Positions 14,752 through 28,390 of a stretch of 64,000 nucleotides of DNA are shown one piece after another; positions within the stretch are counted from its first letter, which is position 1, and each line of letters opens with the position of its first letter. The DNA lies in NCBI RefSeq assembly GCF_910589235.1, contig NC_060955.1, positions 22,191,058-22,255,057 of the forward strand. The letters run 5' to 3'. The translations under genes were made by a program, and so were the position numbers. The notes under the pieces are model-generated. The model was not told where the DNA came from, did not search any database, and was given only the letters and a program-made list of their open reading frames with translations. Source of the stretch: Vespa crabro (taxonomy: Eukaryota; Arthropoda; Insecta; Hymenoptera; Vespidae).

Positions 14752-16997
14752 TAACTTCTGTTTTCATTTATTCTTCTTTTCTTTCACTTTCTCTCTCTCT
14801 TTCTGTCCAATTTTCTAATCTCTTCTTCTACATAAAGAATATTTTGTTATTGTGTGCATCTACTTCTCGTTCTCGGATGGTAATCATCCCTGAAATAATT
14901 TCAACTCGTCGAAATTAGCCATCGATAAGATTTAGTAAGATCAATTACGTAATAATCGAGCATCGATCGTGTTCGGTGCTTTGAACGTCATGTACCTTTC
15001 TTATCGAATGACTCTCACATACACACATACACACGCACACACACACATATATATATACATGTATGTATGTACGTTATTTTCGATAACCGTATTCATGATG
15101 CGTGTAAGTGTATGCATAAGCACTGACGCGTGTGTATATGTGTATAATCCTATATAAGTAGTACTCTATTGCATGATTCGTTTCGACCGATGCTTTAAAT
15201 TTCTATGTAATATTAGCAATTTTCAAAGGTATATACATACATAGCGTTATAACAATAGTATGATTTCGCAAGAGCAACGATTGACGATCGATCGTAAAAC
15301 GAAATGGCAATTTTTTTTTTTTCCTCTCTAAATAGAAGGAGGTAAGAGAGCTGTGAAAAAGAATGAAAAGGAAAATGAAACAGAAAAACGATAAGAATGA
15401 GAAAACGATAAGAGGAAAGTTTATGTAGTATTGTTGATGTTGTAATGATGTTGTAATTACGGAAAAAGAGATAGATGGTATATCAACAAGAAAGAGAGAG
15501 AAAGAGATGAGAGAAAATAGGAGGGGAGATAAGGGTCAAAAGGTAAAAGGAGTATCGATTCAAATATCATCGGTTACTAATCGATAAGCCTATATATGTA
15601 TGTGGTATGTTAATTTAACCATTAGGTATAATAATATGGATCATAATCTCGAGACATTCCTTCGACTTATAATAATGTGTCCGATTTTAACACGAATTCT
15701 AGAAACCGAACGTGAGTAGATAAAGATAGGCTTCGGAAAGACGTGTTGCGTAAGTAACCGACGATAACGGAGGGCAAGTTTTTTATACAATTGTAACGTT
15801 ATCGTTAAATTCTTAAGCGTAAACGTTTCTGGGGAAAGGAGGCAGGGAATGGGGGAGGAGGGAGGAATGCTTTTATCTGTATATCCGTGCATGGTCGCTT
15901 TTACCTTACACTATAAAATAGATTATTATGTATTGAATATGCGATAATATCTTGTTTATTAATCGTAATTTGAATTCATTTATTATCGTACAAAATTCTC
16001 ATGATATATTACCGTTTTACTATCGTTATTCTCAAACGTACAATTATAAATAATTTCTTTTTTTTTTTTCTTTTTCTTTTTTCTCGCCCGTTTTTAATTC
16101 TTTCTGCTTTCTTTTTCTTTTTTTTCGAAGGATATTGAATTTTACGATTCTATTATGAGAAACTTTAGAATGATGCGATTTTAATCTCTCAGAGTTGTTT
16201 GCCCTGTCCTCCATTATCACAGTTTTACGAAGTTTAATCGTAAACGGAAGAACTTCAAAAGATATTAATATTTAAAGATTCTAAAGACTACAAACATTCT
16301 TCTTCTTCTTCGATCTTTGCGTTAAAGAAAGTTGACGGTCTCTTTTTCTTTTTTTATTTATCCCCTTTGTTTTATTAATTTTTAAATAAATAGATACAAC
16401 TCTCGATGGATATCCGTTTGTGTGTGTGCGTGTGAGAGATTGGGGAGGTGGTGTTGAGGGAAGGATGGTATACATGTGTGTATGCAGAGTATTACCTGCA
16501 AACGGATCGATCAATGAAGCGCGTACTCTTTCAATTTAATACGGTTTCACAGCAAAGTATGTAGTATCTCTATGTATATCTATAGAATATATACTTTAAT
16601 CAACTATACTGAGAATCTAGGCTGAAACAAGAAAAGTTAAAGGGAATAAAGGAAACGTACGTCGTAGTAGCATCGACCTTTTCGTGACACAGGAAGGAAA
16701 AAGATTTGAAAATAGGAAAAGTGATATATCATAAAGGATGATAATGTAAAATGATTAAAAAAAGAAAAAGAAGGAAAAAAGTTGGAAAGAAGGAAATAAA
16801 ATAGACGTAAGAAGGTCAAGAACCTGAGAAAGGCAAAAAGCATAATTAAAAATTAATCTTTGGTTTGAGAAACGAACGAATATTCGACAGGCTTGCGTCG
16901 TGGAAGTATATTAGCATCGATTAGCGCTTAGATTCTAATCGTATTAGTTTCAAAAAGTTACAAGTGTTTCATTTACAGCAGAAGTGGTTATAGTAAT

Positions 16998-17044
<47 letters not shown>

Positions 17045-17624
17045 CTAAATATTACTAAATATTATACTAATTATTTCTAATAGTATATTTAAATTTTTAT
17101 ATATATATATATATATATATATGTAAGAAATTTTTTTAAATGTAAGAAAAACACAATCAAGAAATGATAAAAAAAATTGATAAAAATGATAAAAGTGGCC
17201 TTAGAAAAATAATATGTGAGAAATATAGTATGAGGATTTGTTGTCCTTCGTTGAACTCGAGAATTCTACCGATGGGATCTATCGCACCATCGCTTGTCTT
17301 CTATTCTAATTCCAATGCTATTCTAGTCCTATGCTAGCACAGTAGCCAATCGGCTACGTCCGCCGAAGCGCACGACACTCTACGAACGCCCTCGTCTCCT
17401 CTCTCTCTCTCTCTCTTTACGCCCTCTCCTCCCCCACGACTCCCTACGCTCACCCCTTTCCGCGCACAGCCTTAGTCGATCTCAGGGCATCGCGTGCGAA
17501 ACATTATTGCGCTGCATCCTCGTTACGTGTATTTTCGTCCCTTATCACTCATCCGTAACGATCGAGACAAACGAACGGTGAGAGAGGAAAGAGAGAGAAA
17601 GAGAGACAGATAGAGAAACAGAAA

Positions 17625-17660
<36 letters not shown>

Positions 17661-20647
17661 GGGAGGGAGGGAGGGAGAGAGGGAGTGGGAAAGATTTAAA
17701 GAAGAAAATCGGATAAAAGTATCCGATCGAATGAAAGAAAAATTAATTAATTAATTTATAAAAAAAAAAAAAAGGAAAGGAAAAAAAGGAGAAAAATTGA
17801 CTTCGAAATTTGTAGTTCCTGGTTAGATCGATCTCTTTTAATAATTTTGTCTTCTTTTCGTCTCTTCTTTCCCTCCTTCCCATCCCCCTATTTCTTAAAT
17901 CCGTTCATTCGCCTCCCCACCATCTTCATTTTTCTTCATATATATATGTATATATATATATATGTATATATATATAAATAATGGTTTGTCATTGGAGAAC
18001 GCATCGATCGAAAACCGAGAAGTAGATGCGTTATTAAAAACTTATACGTCGTGTTGAGTGCGCGAGACGGATTCTTCTCTACGTTGTGGAAAAGTTTAAA
18101 AAGGGCGGAGGGAAAAAGTCATGCAGTGGCGCCGACAACGGAGGGTTACCCACGTGATCGGCTCCTCCAATCACGTTTTGCTTTTAGCGAGGTACCAAGA
18201 TGGTACGATTTTCAAATTGTCATGAATTAATGCCCGCGAAATTGGTCGCATTATTGATCGATATGAAAAAAAGAGCTTTTTATCTTTTATAATTCTTTTC
18301 CTTTCTTTTCTTTTTTGTATTATTTAACACTAATATATATACATATATATATACACACATATATATATATATGTGTATACATATATATATATATGTATAT
18401 ATATATTTCTTAATATAGAAAGAAAGTGAGGTATGATTAATAGTAATACGAAATTTTCTTTAGAAACTTAATGGTAACGTTGAATCTTATTCATCATTCA
18501 AAATAATGGCACGTTAAAAACGACAAAGATAGTGTAGTAACGAACCTTCGGTGATTGTCACACTTACCGTTTTCGAAACGTTCGTTTGGCACGAAATCTA
18601 GGCTAACATACTTTATTTTCTATCGTCGTGTATGTAACTCCCAGTCGCGACGATTCTTCCAAACGTATTTGTCGTGTGTGTGTATATATATACATATACG
18701 ATGGTTGCGATAGAAAAAAAAAATTATAAAAAATTCGAATCTATTTGGAACCAAATGAACGAATTTATTGAATGATCTTTTCTTTCTATAGCTCCACCAG
18801 GAGAGGAGGACGAAGAAGAAGGCTTGCGAAACGGATACGTAAAAGGTCAGCAAAATGACACGAGCCCTCATAACTTTGATCGAAATGGACAGGCTGAATA
18901 TAAACCACGAAGAAGCGTTGTTGGATTCAGTGGTAGCAGTAATTATGCGAGTGGAACATCGAGATCGAGGAGAGACGAATCGACAGGTTCTCTTTCCCAA
19001 CCTAAAATTATATTCAATGAGGACGAATATACGAGGATTACGACACCTAGACAAGATGTTCTCTTCAAGAAGGGTTATTTATCCCGTAAAAAACCATGGG
19101 CTAGTAATACTAGTACCAGTGCTACACCATCAACCACTGAGAGTCAGTCAGCCTCGCATTCAACCGCAGGTAGAGGTATAGGTAGAAGCGTAAAGCATTT
19201 CATCAAATCTTTTTTATTGTCCATTTTTTGTTTGTCCAAATATCTTAGGTATAATGTATAAAATTAAATTAACTCTGTTTTTTGTCTTTATATTTATCTT
19301 AGGAAAGAGGTAATTCGTTATTCTTTATATTTTTATCTTCTTTTTTTTCTTTTTCTTCTTAATTTTTATCGTTCGCTCTACATCATCCACATACCTGAAA
19401 TTATCATCCAAATAGTTAATATCTTATTTATAATGTAATGAATTTTAGATGGCAGCGAAACAACAGAGGATCAACAATTATTGGATAGGGATAGCACAGT
19501 TGGAGAATATCCTCCAGCAATTGATCCGACAGCGCAAATTAGTTATGGAACATTTTATGATCATGCCAGTGGTTATTATTACGAATATCCGATGATGTTG
19601 GTTGGACCTGCACCAATTCCTGCCCAAATTGGACCTAGCGTCCTTGCGGCTCTCCCATGTGGTTCGGTACCTTTAAGACCAATAGAATGGATCAATCCAG
19701 CCTTTGTACCAAAACTATCTGGACAATCTTATTGCTTGATGGACTCCAATGAGATTCATTATCAGGTGAAACTGACTCTATTCGATATTATTATATTTAT
19801 ACGAATTTAGAAAGAAGAAGAAAAAAAAATTAATATAATTAGTAATGTTAAATGATTCTTTAAACAGAGTGGTCAAAGTACAGAAAGTCATGCGGTAGTA
19901 ACGGAAGAACATAATAATGCTTCAGTACCAGTGGAAAATTCTAATGGTGTTTGGAATGAAAATGGTACAGGAAGTGCAAGTTGCAATGGAAGCATTGCTG
20001 AGGAAGTCGAAGAACAAAAAGTAGAAGGAACTAATGTGATAAAAGGAGAAATCGTCAAAGAGGATAATCGAACGGAAGAGTTTTATGGTGTAGTGGATCA
20101 ATGTCCAATGATAGAAGAAAATAATGATGGAAGTCGTGCTCCTTATCTCGAGCCAATTGTGATGCAACAACCACCTATACACCACGTGCCACATGTGATA
20201 CCAGCCATACCACAGCCATATATGTATCCTGGTCACTACATGTTCGGTCCACCACTGGTCAACATTAATGGTTGGTTAACAATTTAATCGCTCTGTCTTG
20301 TTTATGCGAATCCAAAGATTGATATCGTTTTTTTGACTTATTTTCAATCGTTAAGAATAGTTTTTTTTTTATTCGCTCTTCGTACGATTAGCTTCGTTCT
20401 GTTCACGGACGGATGGACGGAACAACGGACGAAATAAAGAGTCTTGTTATGGATTAAAAAAGACAGAGATAGATAAAGAAAAATGTAGAGGGAGGGAGGG
20501 AGGGAGAGAAAGAGAGTGAGAGAGGAAAAGAGGAAAAAAAAGCGCACATTGAGAAGGAAGCGCGAAACGTATCTCTTTTACGATCGTTTATGTAACATTG
20601 CACAATCGGCTAGTATCTTTACATATTACATCATGATCTTGGAAAAT

Positions 20648-20678
<31 letters not shown>

Positions 20679-20945
20679 ACATATGTATATATGTATGTGT
20701 ATATATGTACATATCAGATTAAGCTTAGGTTTAATATACTCTTTATTCAGATTATAATTCTTTCATAAGAAGTTTATTTATCTTTTTTTTTTTTTTTCTG
20801 TCGTAATGAATTGATCGTTAACAAAATGTTTGTATAGTAGAAGTATATTTTTAATTCTACGGATGTATAAAAATATCGTAAAAGCCAAAAAAAATAGAGG
20901 AAAAGAAAAAGAAGAAAAAACAGAAAAAGAGAGAGAGAGAGAGAG

Positions 20946-20995
<50 letters not shown>

Positions 20996-22989
20996 CGGCT
21001 CCTTCCTTCCCTGTAATACGTCAGGATTGGGCGTAGTACATTTGATTGTACCTATTTCTAATGTTAAACGAGAACAGTGTCGGTTGGATGCGCGGCCAGG
21101 GGAAAGGAATATACCCAGATACATGACTGCTGTCCCGTCCATCGACATCATTGCTGTTTTATTACCACCGTGCCTCTACCCCATTCAAGGTAAAAGGTAA
21201 TAATACGCAAATGGGAAATAGCTTGTCTTAGATACGATCGTAATGGAAAAGGTATTGGATTGTATTAATGTAAGATATTTGTGAAAAAAATTTCTGAACC
21301 TTTGGATGATACCAAGAATTGAAATTAATTTGAACAAAGGTCATTTTCACTTTTAAGACGATTGTTTTTGACCATTAAGCTATCCAAATCTTTAGGCTAA
21401 TCTATCTTACAAATGTTTACTTGTTAATAATGAGAGATTAATGATTTAAAAACAAAATAAAAGAAATCCAATTGATTTGCGATCGTATTTAAAGAGAGCA
21501 CGGCTTCCTATTACACACTCGATGTCACGTATTTTGTAAAAAAAAAAAAAGAAAAAAAATAAGGAGAAGAAAAAAAATGAAAAAAAAAAAAAAAAAAGAA
21601 AAAGAAAAAAAAAATTTATTCAAAAAACGATGTTCTTGGTACATCACCTATGTCATCTCATTCACTACATATAAATGTATACAAATAAATGTAATTATCT
21701 CTCGTCGTTTACGATCACGCCCGTTCTCTCATTGCCGATTCACGTTGCACACATCAAAAAGAGAAACCATCATCTCTCTTATCTTAGAAGTCCATTGACT
21801 CATGCCGATGATCACGAGGAGTCTCGCGGTAAATTACGTCGACATTTAGCACGTCTATATGTTGCCTCCTTGAAGTAGAAGTAGAAGTAGAAGTAGAAGT
21901 AGAAGAAGAATAAGAAGAACATAAAGATGAGGAAGAAGAAGACGAAGAAAAAGAAGAAAAAGAAGAAGAAGAAGAAGAAGAGGAGGAGGAGGAGACGACG
22001 GTAAAGAGACTTGGCAAAGCAATTTACGCATTGCGCTCCTAGAACTAAAATAGAGTCTAGATAAAAATATATTCGTTGGCGTCGATGCGAGGCCAGGAGC
22101 TCTCGAGAAAAGCATTAAAAAGCCAAGTTCATTCCACGTGTCCTCAAGCAAGTCCTCCTGATTGATACCACAGGAGGATTGTACCAATCTTTAAAGGTGT
22201 TTTATGAGTTATTATATAAAAAAAAAAAAAAAAAAAAAAAAGAAACCGCACATATTCATCTTTTGATCGTCCTTCATAGAACTGTTCCGTTTATACTCCT
22301 TTGATTATTTTAATTTGTAATATTTCGAATGATTATCCATTGAAAATATGTTTTCATTTTTATTTATTTTTCTTTTTTTCTTTCTTATTTTTCTTCCTTA
22401 TTCTTTCTAAATAATATGTTTTCTTTTGTATCAAAAGGTGTAACCATACAAGGAGGACCAATGATCAGAACCACCGATATTACAACAATGATGGGAACGT
22501 ACACCAAAAGAAGGAAGAAGAAAAAGAGTAGAAAGCAAAGAAGACTCGCGTTGGTATGATCACATATTTTGTTACTTATAAATGCAAATATTATCTTTAA
22601 TAATGTAATAAGAGAATCGTTTGCAATATAAAGTAATATCTTCTTTTTCTTTTTTTTTTTTTTTCTTTTTCTTTCTTAAAATTTCTTAAGGTTAACGCGG
22701 AAGACGACGATGAGGAATACAGTTCCGAAGGAGAAAATGGTTTATCGTCTTCCCGGACATCTTGGTCTACTACGTGTCCAGCTTTGGTTACAACAACAAC
22801 AACAACGATGACGACGACGACGACAACGACAACGACGGAGACCGAGACGGCAACTACGACGACCACGACAATGGCGAATCGACCTCTTAATCCTGAGTGC
22901 GAAGAATTTCAACTTCGTCCGGTTGTCGAACGTGCTGTTTCACTTGCGATACCATCATTGCCATCACCACCACCACCACCACCACCACC

Positions 22990-23040
<51 letters not shown>

Positions 23041-23290
23041 GCAGCAGCAACAACAACAACAACAACAACAACAAGCTCAACAGCAGCAGCATATTTTCGA
23101 AGAAACCGATCAGTTACTTCGAACGAGTACATTTACAGAAGGAATACATGAGAATGGTAATGATACTTCTAGTGAAACGAAGTATTATAATACTTCCTGT
23201 AAAGATACGAATAACAAAGAACAGGAAACGACGACATTAAATGAAATATACGATTCGAATATGGAATCATTCATGGAAGATTTGTTGTCT

Positions 23291-23322
<32 letters not shown>

Positions 23323-23761
23323 GGTATCGACGTCGTCGAACAAACAAGTTGACTCTTTGACTAATCCAGAGAATAGACTGACCGACTACCTCTCTGATAA
23401 CAAAACAGTCAACTCAACGAAAGAGGAGACTACAGACTACGTAATTAATGACGCAAGGACTGAAAGTAAAGCGTCGCAAAGGACTGATATTAAAGATGTT
23501 GCTAATAATTCGTTCAGTGCCAATGAAAAAATATGCGAACGATCTACTAGCGACGTTAATAAATTTTCATCTATATTATACGCGGAACGTGACAAGGATA
23601 TATTAATAAATGGACAAAGAGGTACAGATGAAGATAATGACGATACGGAAATGATGAAAATTTCATCTTTAGAAAATTATACGTTACTTTCTGAAAAAGT
23701 AATATTGTCGCCGCCGTCATCATCATCATCGTCCTCGTCCTCGTCGTCATCATCGTCATCG

Positions 23762-23802
<41 letters not shown>

Positions 23803-25759
23803 GTCGTCGTCGAGATTGTCCAGTCAATTGGATCTCGAGGAAGAAATGATAATAACTAACAATCTGGATACTCGACAGAGGGAAGAAGAAGAAGAAGAAA
23901 AAACTTCTGAATCGTTTGATACAAAGGGAACAAAAACGACATTATTTACGAAGAAGTACAATTCGAAGGATACAAAGTTTTTGAGAGAAACAACACCTGT
24001 TCTAAACTTAAATGAGAGTAATAATGCAATAGTCAAATCCAATGAAAATGTAACAAATGAAATTGAGAAGGCACAAACGAAGAAACTTACATTAACGATC
24101 GAATTGGAATCCGTGTCTATTGTTGAAAACAATGATAAAAACGAAATGGAAGATCGAGTTTCGAATGAGTCCGTATTTGAGACTGCAAGAGACTATGTCG
24201 ATAATAAGACTGTTAGGAAGGACGTTGCTGAAAGTTCTAACGATGATTCTGGTTTTGAAACTCAAACGCATCAGGCTGAATATCATATAACCGAAGCTGT
24301 AACTGAATGGTTACGCAGAGCAAATTCGCCAGATGTATTTATAAAGACGTCAGTGATTATTTCGGACAGCGATAGTGTGGATGAGGATGATTTGGACGAA
24401 GAGCCGCCAAAAAACTTGAAAGGCAACCCCATACCTGCACTATCTTTTAATAGCAACGCCGACGATTATGATCAATTGTCGTGCATGGCTAGCTGCAGCG
24501 AATTCGCAAAGATTAATAACAGCATTGAGAACGATAAGACATGCAACAACGATATATCAGCAATTTCTAAAAGGAAAACAGCAATGTATGTTCGAGGTAT
24601 TAAGAAAATGTCAGGAGAGAGATTCGCTAGGCGTGTTGTAAATAAAGACGAAAATATTTTCAACAAAGTTATATTTTCTTCCTCGGATTCTTGTCAACAA
24701 CAGGAAAAAGAAGAAGACCACAAACAAGAAGACGAAGAAGAAGAAGAAAAATTCACTAACAAATTGAGAAATAGGAATCTGCTGAAAAAAAATGTTGTTG
24801 GGATTTGCGAATTTACTGAGAAGGATAGCGTTACGGGTATGAGGGTTGCTAACAGCTCTCGGATGAATTTAAAAAGGAACAACGCGAGGCGTGCGAGAAG
24901 AATTGGAAAAATTCATAAAAGACCAGCTGAATGTATGAACGTTAAGATACAACGTATAGATGTGAGTACTGAGGATGAAGGAATTGCAGAAGACACTATG
25001 AACGTAAGAACTTTTGAGAAAGGAGAAATAGTTGTCTCGATAGATGGCAAATTGCTTCAGATTTCACCGTTTGCACAGTTCGTACATTATGTAGAAAATG
25101 TATCTAAAAATATTAATCAAACAGATGAGATAAATCTGAAAAAGACAATAGTTGGTACTAATAAAATAGAGAGAAAAGACATGGATAAGAAAAACAGTAA
25201 TAGTGATGACGATGAAATCGAAAGTACAGTGGCTTCATTGGTTAGTATAGAGGAACCTGATGTATTAGAATGTTGGGAAGCAGAAACTATTGAGCCGATA
25301 TTAACTCCAAAGAGAATGTTGCAAAGTCATGGTACATCTTATGAAGGAGAAGCCGCGGAAGAAGATAATTTTCAAACTGAACCAGCTATTGTAGAACATG
25401 TACAGAAGTATTACAGATTGGCACGTGAAAGTGCTACGAGTATAGAAGAGGAACCATACGAAAGCAAAATAAATGAGCTCGATCTTAAGCCATTTAATAA
25501 ATCCAGAATGGTGCCAAATAGTTCTGTTGAATTGATCAAAGGTTACCAAGGAGAAGAAATTCCAATAATAATGCCAAATGAAAAAGACACGAGTATTGTG
25601 GATGAACTTAAGATACCTATCGAAGAAGCTTTCGAAGTATATGAAAATTGCTACATGGATAAATCACCTAATTCAATTTTTCAACCATATAACATATTAA
25701 ATCGTCAAGAAAGTGAAAGACCTGTATCATGCAGAGCGGTTTATTGTAGCATTCAATAA
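6491..25759 (+). CDS. Unrecognized 1445-residue disordered protein with Thr/Pro/Gln/Ser homopolymers
   Basis: I do not recognize this gene. Six exons join in frame: 6491-6545, 18792-19169, 19449-19765, 19868-20270, 22438-22553, 22691-25759 (4338 nt). The N-terminus is very basic (MGKKGSKRKTRWR). Exon 3 encodes a compact aromatic/proline block (DHASGYYYEYPMMLVGPAP and RPIEWINPAFVPKL) that looks like the best-ordered, probably conserved part. Exon 5 encodes a Lys/Arg cluster (KRRKKKKSRKQRR) that could act as a nuclear or RNA-binding signal. The single 3-kb last exon encodes poly-Thr, poly-Pro, about 28 Gln, two poly-Ser tracts and many acidic stretches. No membrane segments, signal peptide or known catalytic motif is visible. 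The first intron is 12.2 kb. Start choice: the first ATG of a short exon with a good donor, in a purine-A context. Exon chain confidence is good; function is unknown. Confidence 0.75.
7667..7711. repeat. (GA)n microsatellite
   Basis: A GA run interrupted once by AA, inside the large intron. Confidence 0.85.
11359..11402. repeat. Poly-A run
   Basis: More than 40 consecutive A residues in the large intron, followed by A-rich sequence. It could be the tail of a retroposed element on the plus strand, but no recognizable body precedes it. Confidence 0.8.
13138..13180. repeat. (GTC)n trinucleotide repeat
   Basis: About thirteen GTC/CGT units upstream of the TATA-like promoter candidate at 13342. 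Confidence 0.9.
13342..13375 (+). promoter_or_regulatory. TATA box plus initiator pair inside the large intron
   Basis: TATAAAAGG starts at 13342. A TCATTC initiator has its A at 13373, 31 bases after the first T of the TATA box, which is the canonical spacing. Immediately upstream is a CpG-rich segment and a short repeated TCTAGAG word. It could be an alternative promoter of the large gene or the start of an intronic transcript. The spacing and both motifs are seen directly; use as a promoter is inference. Confidence 0.4.
14688..14751. repeat. (ATT)n trinucleotide repeat
   Basis: About twenty ATT units in the large intron. It produces open frames of pure Leu, Ile or Tyr that are not genes. 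Confidence 0.9.
16999..17042. repeat. (TA)n microsatellite
   Basis: About 44 bases of alternating TA in the large intron, with a second shorter run at about 17098-17121. Confidence 0.9.
20271..22437 (+). other. Intron 4 of the large gene
   Basis: A 2.2-kb intron in phase 1. It contains a (GA)n run at 20933-20990, a poly-A stretch near 22217-22240 and a GAA/GTA-rich purine block at 21872-21995. That block creates Ser-rich minus-strand open frames but has no other coding evidence. Confidence 0.65.
22790..23095 (+). repeat. Coding poly-Thr, poly-Pro and poly-Gln tracts
   Basis: Within the last exon of the unnamed gene, ACA/ACG codons give a Thr-rich run (22790-22875), CCA codons give eight or more Pro (22966-22989), and mainly CAA with a few CAG codons give about 28 Gln (22990-23073), then Ala and four Gln. 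All tracts are in frame with the exon. Out-of-frame readings produce meaningless Thr, Asn/His or antisense Val frames. Confidence 0.9.
23284..23338 (+). repeat. Coding poly-Ser tract 1
   Basis: About fourteen Ser codons, mostly TCG, in frame within the last exon of the unnamed gene. Confidence 0.85.
23712..23815 (+). repeat. Coding poly-Ser tract 2
   Basis: About 32 consecutive Ser codons using TCA, TCG and TCC, in frame. The synonymous interruptions suggest amino-acid-level selection or old slippage rather than a recent pure expansion. Confidence 0.85.
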
Positions 25760-28390
25760 TAATCTTAAATAACTGGAAACACAGTTATAACTTCGTTATA
25801 AATATAATGTCTTGGAAAAAAAAAAAAAAAAACAAAGAATAATGATAGCTCTAAGGCTGCACATCTCGATCATACTTCTATGACACTACTTCTTCCACGA
25901 ATACTATATATATCAATGTATATGTTTACATCATTGCCTCGAGAGTGGAAGATCGAAATTCATTCATTATATTATATAATCTCTGCATTAATATATTTTT
26001 ATTATACAACAAAAATCATGATTCAAGAAATGATTCGAATGAAATGCGACAAACGGAGATAAAACGTATACAACTGTTCTTTCTTTTTGTTTTTATTCTT
26101 TTTTTGTAAATAATTCTATATATATTTTTTTTTTTCATCTCGTCATATTTCATAAATACTTCAGTCGAATGTTATGCATTATGAAAGAAAGAAAAGAAAA
26201 AAAAAAAAAAAGAAAAAGGAAAAAAAAAAGATTAACGTTAACAGTTTTCAATGAATTAACGATTACCACAATGGTTAGAAACTACTTGCTGCACATATTT
26301 TTATTTCTACGATGACAAATATGCAGGTCGTGCATTTTTTAAGATCTTGCCAGGAAGCAAGATTAATTGAATAAGGTCACATCATCTTTATTTAATGGAT
26401 GGATAATGAAGTATGATAAAGAATAAAAAAAAAGAAAGAACGGAGAAGAAAGAAAAGAAAAGGAAAGTAAAAAATATGAAAGAAAAAAAAAAAAAATAAT
26501 GGAGACAGGCAAGACGACGCATTGATTATTTTTCTTCTTCTTATTAAAAGAAAAAAAAAAAAAAAGTACATTGTAAGCACGAAACGAATTATATTATGTC
26601 TTAAAATGACTAAAAGACATATTTTTTACAAACTCCGTTTAATCCACGAATTTTACATGAAAATTAAATAATCAACTTCGTGTACCACGTTAAAGGACCT
26701 TCGCTTAGGGAATACCTTAAATTTGTTAATGGAAGATACAAAAAAAAAAAAAAAATATATATACAATAGAAACTATAGATTATATTCGCAAATTCATTAT
26801 ATTATCGCTTCATTCAATTTCCTAAGCTAGGGGCTTATATTATTATTATTATTATTATTATTAAATGAAGAAAAAAAAAAAGAAAGAGAGAAAGAGAATA
26901 GAAAGAAAAGCTCAGAAACAATTATTTCTTGTATGCTTCGAGTAGCGACGTATGGATATTGACATGATTATGGCGTTATGTTTGGCTAGGTATATATAAT
27001 ATAATCTATAGGAAAGACAAAAAAGCAGTAGATTACGTAGTTATGTCCTAGCCATTGAAGAAAAAAAAGAAAAAAGAAAAAAAACGAACAACAAAAAATA
27101 AGTAAAATATAAAATGTACATAAGTTTTTTGCTCAGCAATGAGCATGTTATACTGGTTTAATCGAAAGAAATAAAAAGCGATGAAAGTTACGTTGAAATA
27201 GATACATACATACAGTTGAAACTATAGATGCACACTTTGCTTGTATACGCATATGTGTACTTACACATGCAAGAAGATAAAATATAAAAGAAGCTGTTGT
27301 TATGTCATAATTCATATATTAGTTTCATATAGCTGGGGGAAAAAAAAAAAGGGAAAATACCTCAGGTTGGTACAGATATATATCTCGATTGAAAGAGAAA
27401 AAGAAAAAAATGAAATAGAAAAAGGAAACGTATGGTTCACTAATATCGCATGTATCTCATATCATAATATACAAACATACCTCAAAGAAATGTATATATT
27501 TAAAAGCGCTATTCATCCAAACAAACAAACAAACAAACACACATACATATACACACATACATACACAATATTGACGTCAGGTATAATAATAATTATTATT
27601 AATAATAATATAATTAAATATTAATATAATAAAATAATAATAATCATTATGTCGGAGCAACAGCGATATATAGAGAAGACAGTCGTTCCTGCAATATCCT
27701 AATTTTTCCAAGGTACATGAGAAGCATCGATTATTTCCAGGATAATCCATAAAATTTATAGTAATTCATTCACTTTAAAGTATATTAATGATAGGAGCGA
27801 ATAATACCGCTATATTAAATGCGCGTTGCATTAATTGTGTGCCTTATTCTGTGGCGGCCATTTTTGTAACCAGTTCAAAGCAAACTCCTTGATGATCAAC
27901 AATGAACAATATTGTCAAAGAGCTCTTAAGACTTATTATTACGCTCGAAGTCGCGAATACAAACAGAAAATAAATACTTGGCGACAATGATTTTATCTCT
28001 GGGCATGCATGATATATAACTGATGATGTATATTAAAAGAAAAAAAAAAAAGGAAAAAAAAAGAAAAAAAAATAGAAAAAAAAAGTAAAAAAAAAAACAA
28101 GTGAAAAACTCTCATTTATTCCTTTCGTGGTTACAACTAACGTGCATACACATTCGTACGAATACGTGGCAGGCATTAATATATTAACGTCGTATAAAAA
28201 AAAAAAAAAAAGTCACACGTTACTATACAATTATATTTTAGTTGAATTTAAATAAAAATGTAAGGGAGTTAAGTGTACTTCAAATTTTGTTGTGTTTTTG
28301 TTTAAAAAATATGAATAAAAAGTTGCAATTAATTAATATACGTTTTTATAATATTAGCTTTTTTTTTTTATCATTTTTCATTTTTTTCAG
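25760..28390. other. Intergenic and 3' UTR region
   Basis: The beginning is probably the 3' UTR of the unnamed gene. The rest is A-rich simple sequence with (ATT)n at about 26838-26862, (AAAC)n at 27519-27540 and several poly-A runs. A short palindromic GGCGGCC word lies at 27854-27860. No gene is supportable. Confidence 0.6.

Larger units (their letters stand above)
6546..18791 (+). other. 12.2-kb first intron, microsatellite-rich
   Basis: The intron starts GTGAGT and ends at a polypyrimidine TAG before the second coding exon. It has no supportable coding exon. It contains many CT/GA, GT, TA, ATT, GTC and poly-A/T runs, several CpG-richer patches (about 8740-8930, 13180-13280, 13920-14180, 17330-17560, 18050-18190) and a TATA+initiator pair at 13342-13375. 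The size and these patches suggest enhancers, alternative promoters or noncoding transcripts. Confidence 0.6.

Noticed and set aside
14518..14918. Poly-Leu, poly-Ile and poly-Tyr open frames
   Set aside because: Three frames of one (ATT)n repeat.
19290..19315. A 7-base microexon (GAAAGAG) between a TAG acceptor and a GTAATT donor
   Set aside because: Inserting 7 bases would break the phase between exons 2 and 3; probably chance.
21784..22187. Ser/Leu-rich minus-strand open frames
   Set aside because: Shadow of a purine-rich GAA/GTA block inside an intron.
22887..23240. Poly-Val, poly-Thr and poly-His/Asn frames over the Gln tract
   Set aside because: Out-of-frame readings of the CAA repeat; the Gln frame is the one continuous with the exon.
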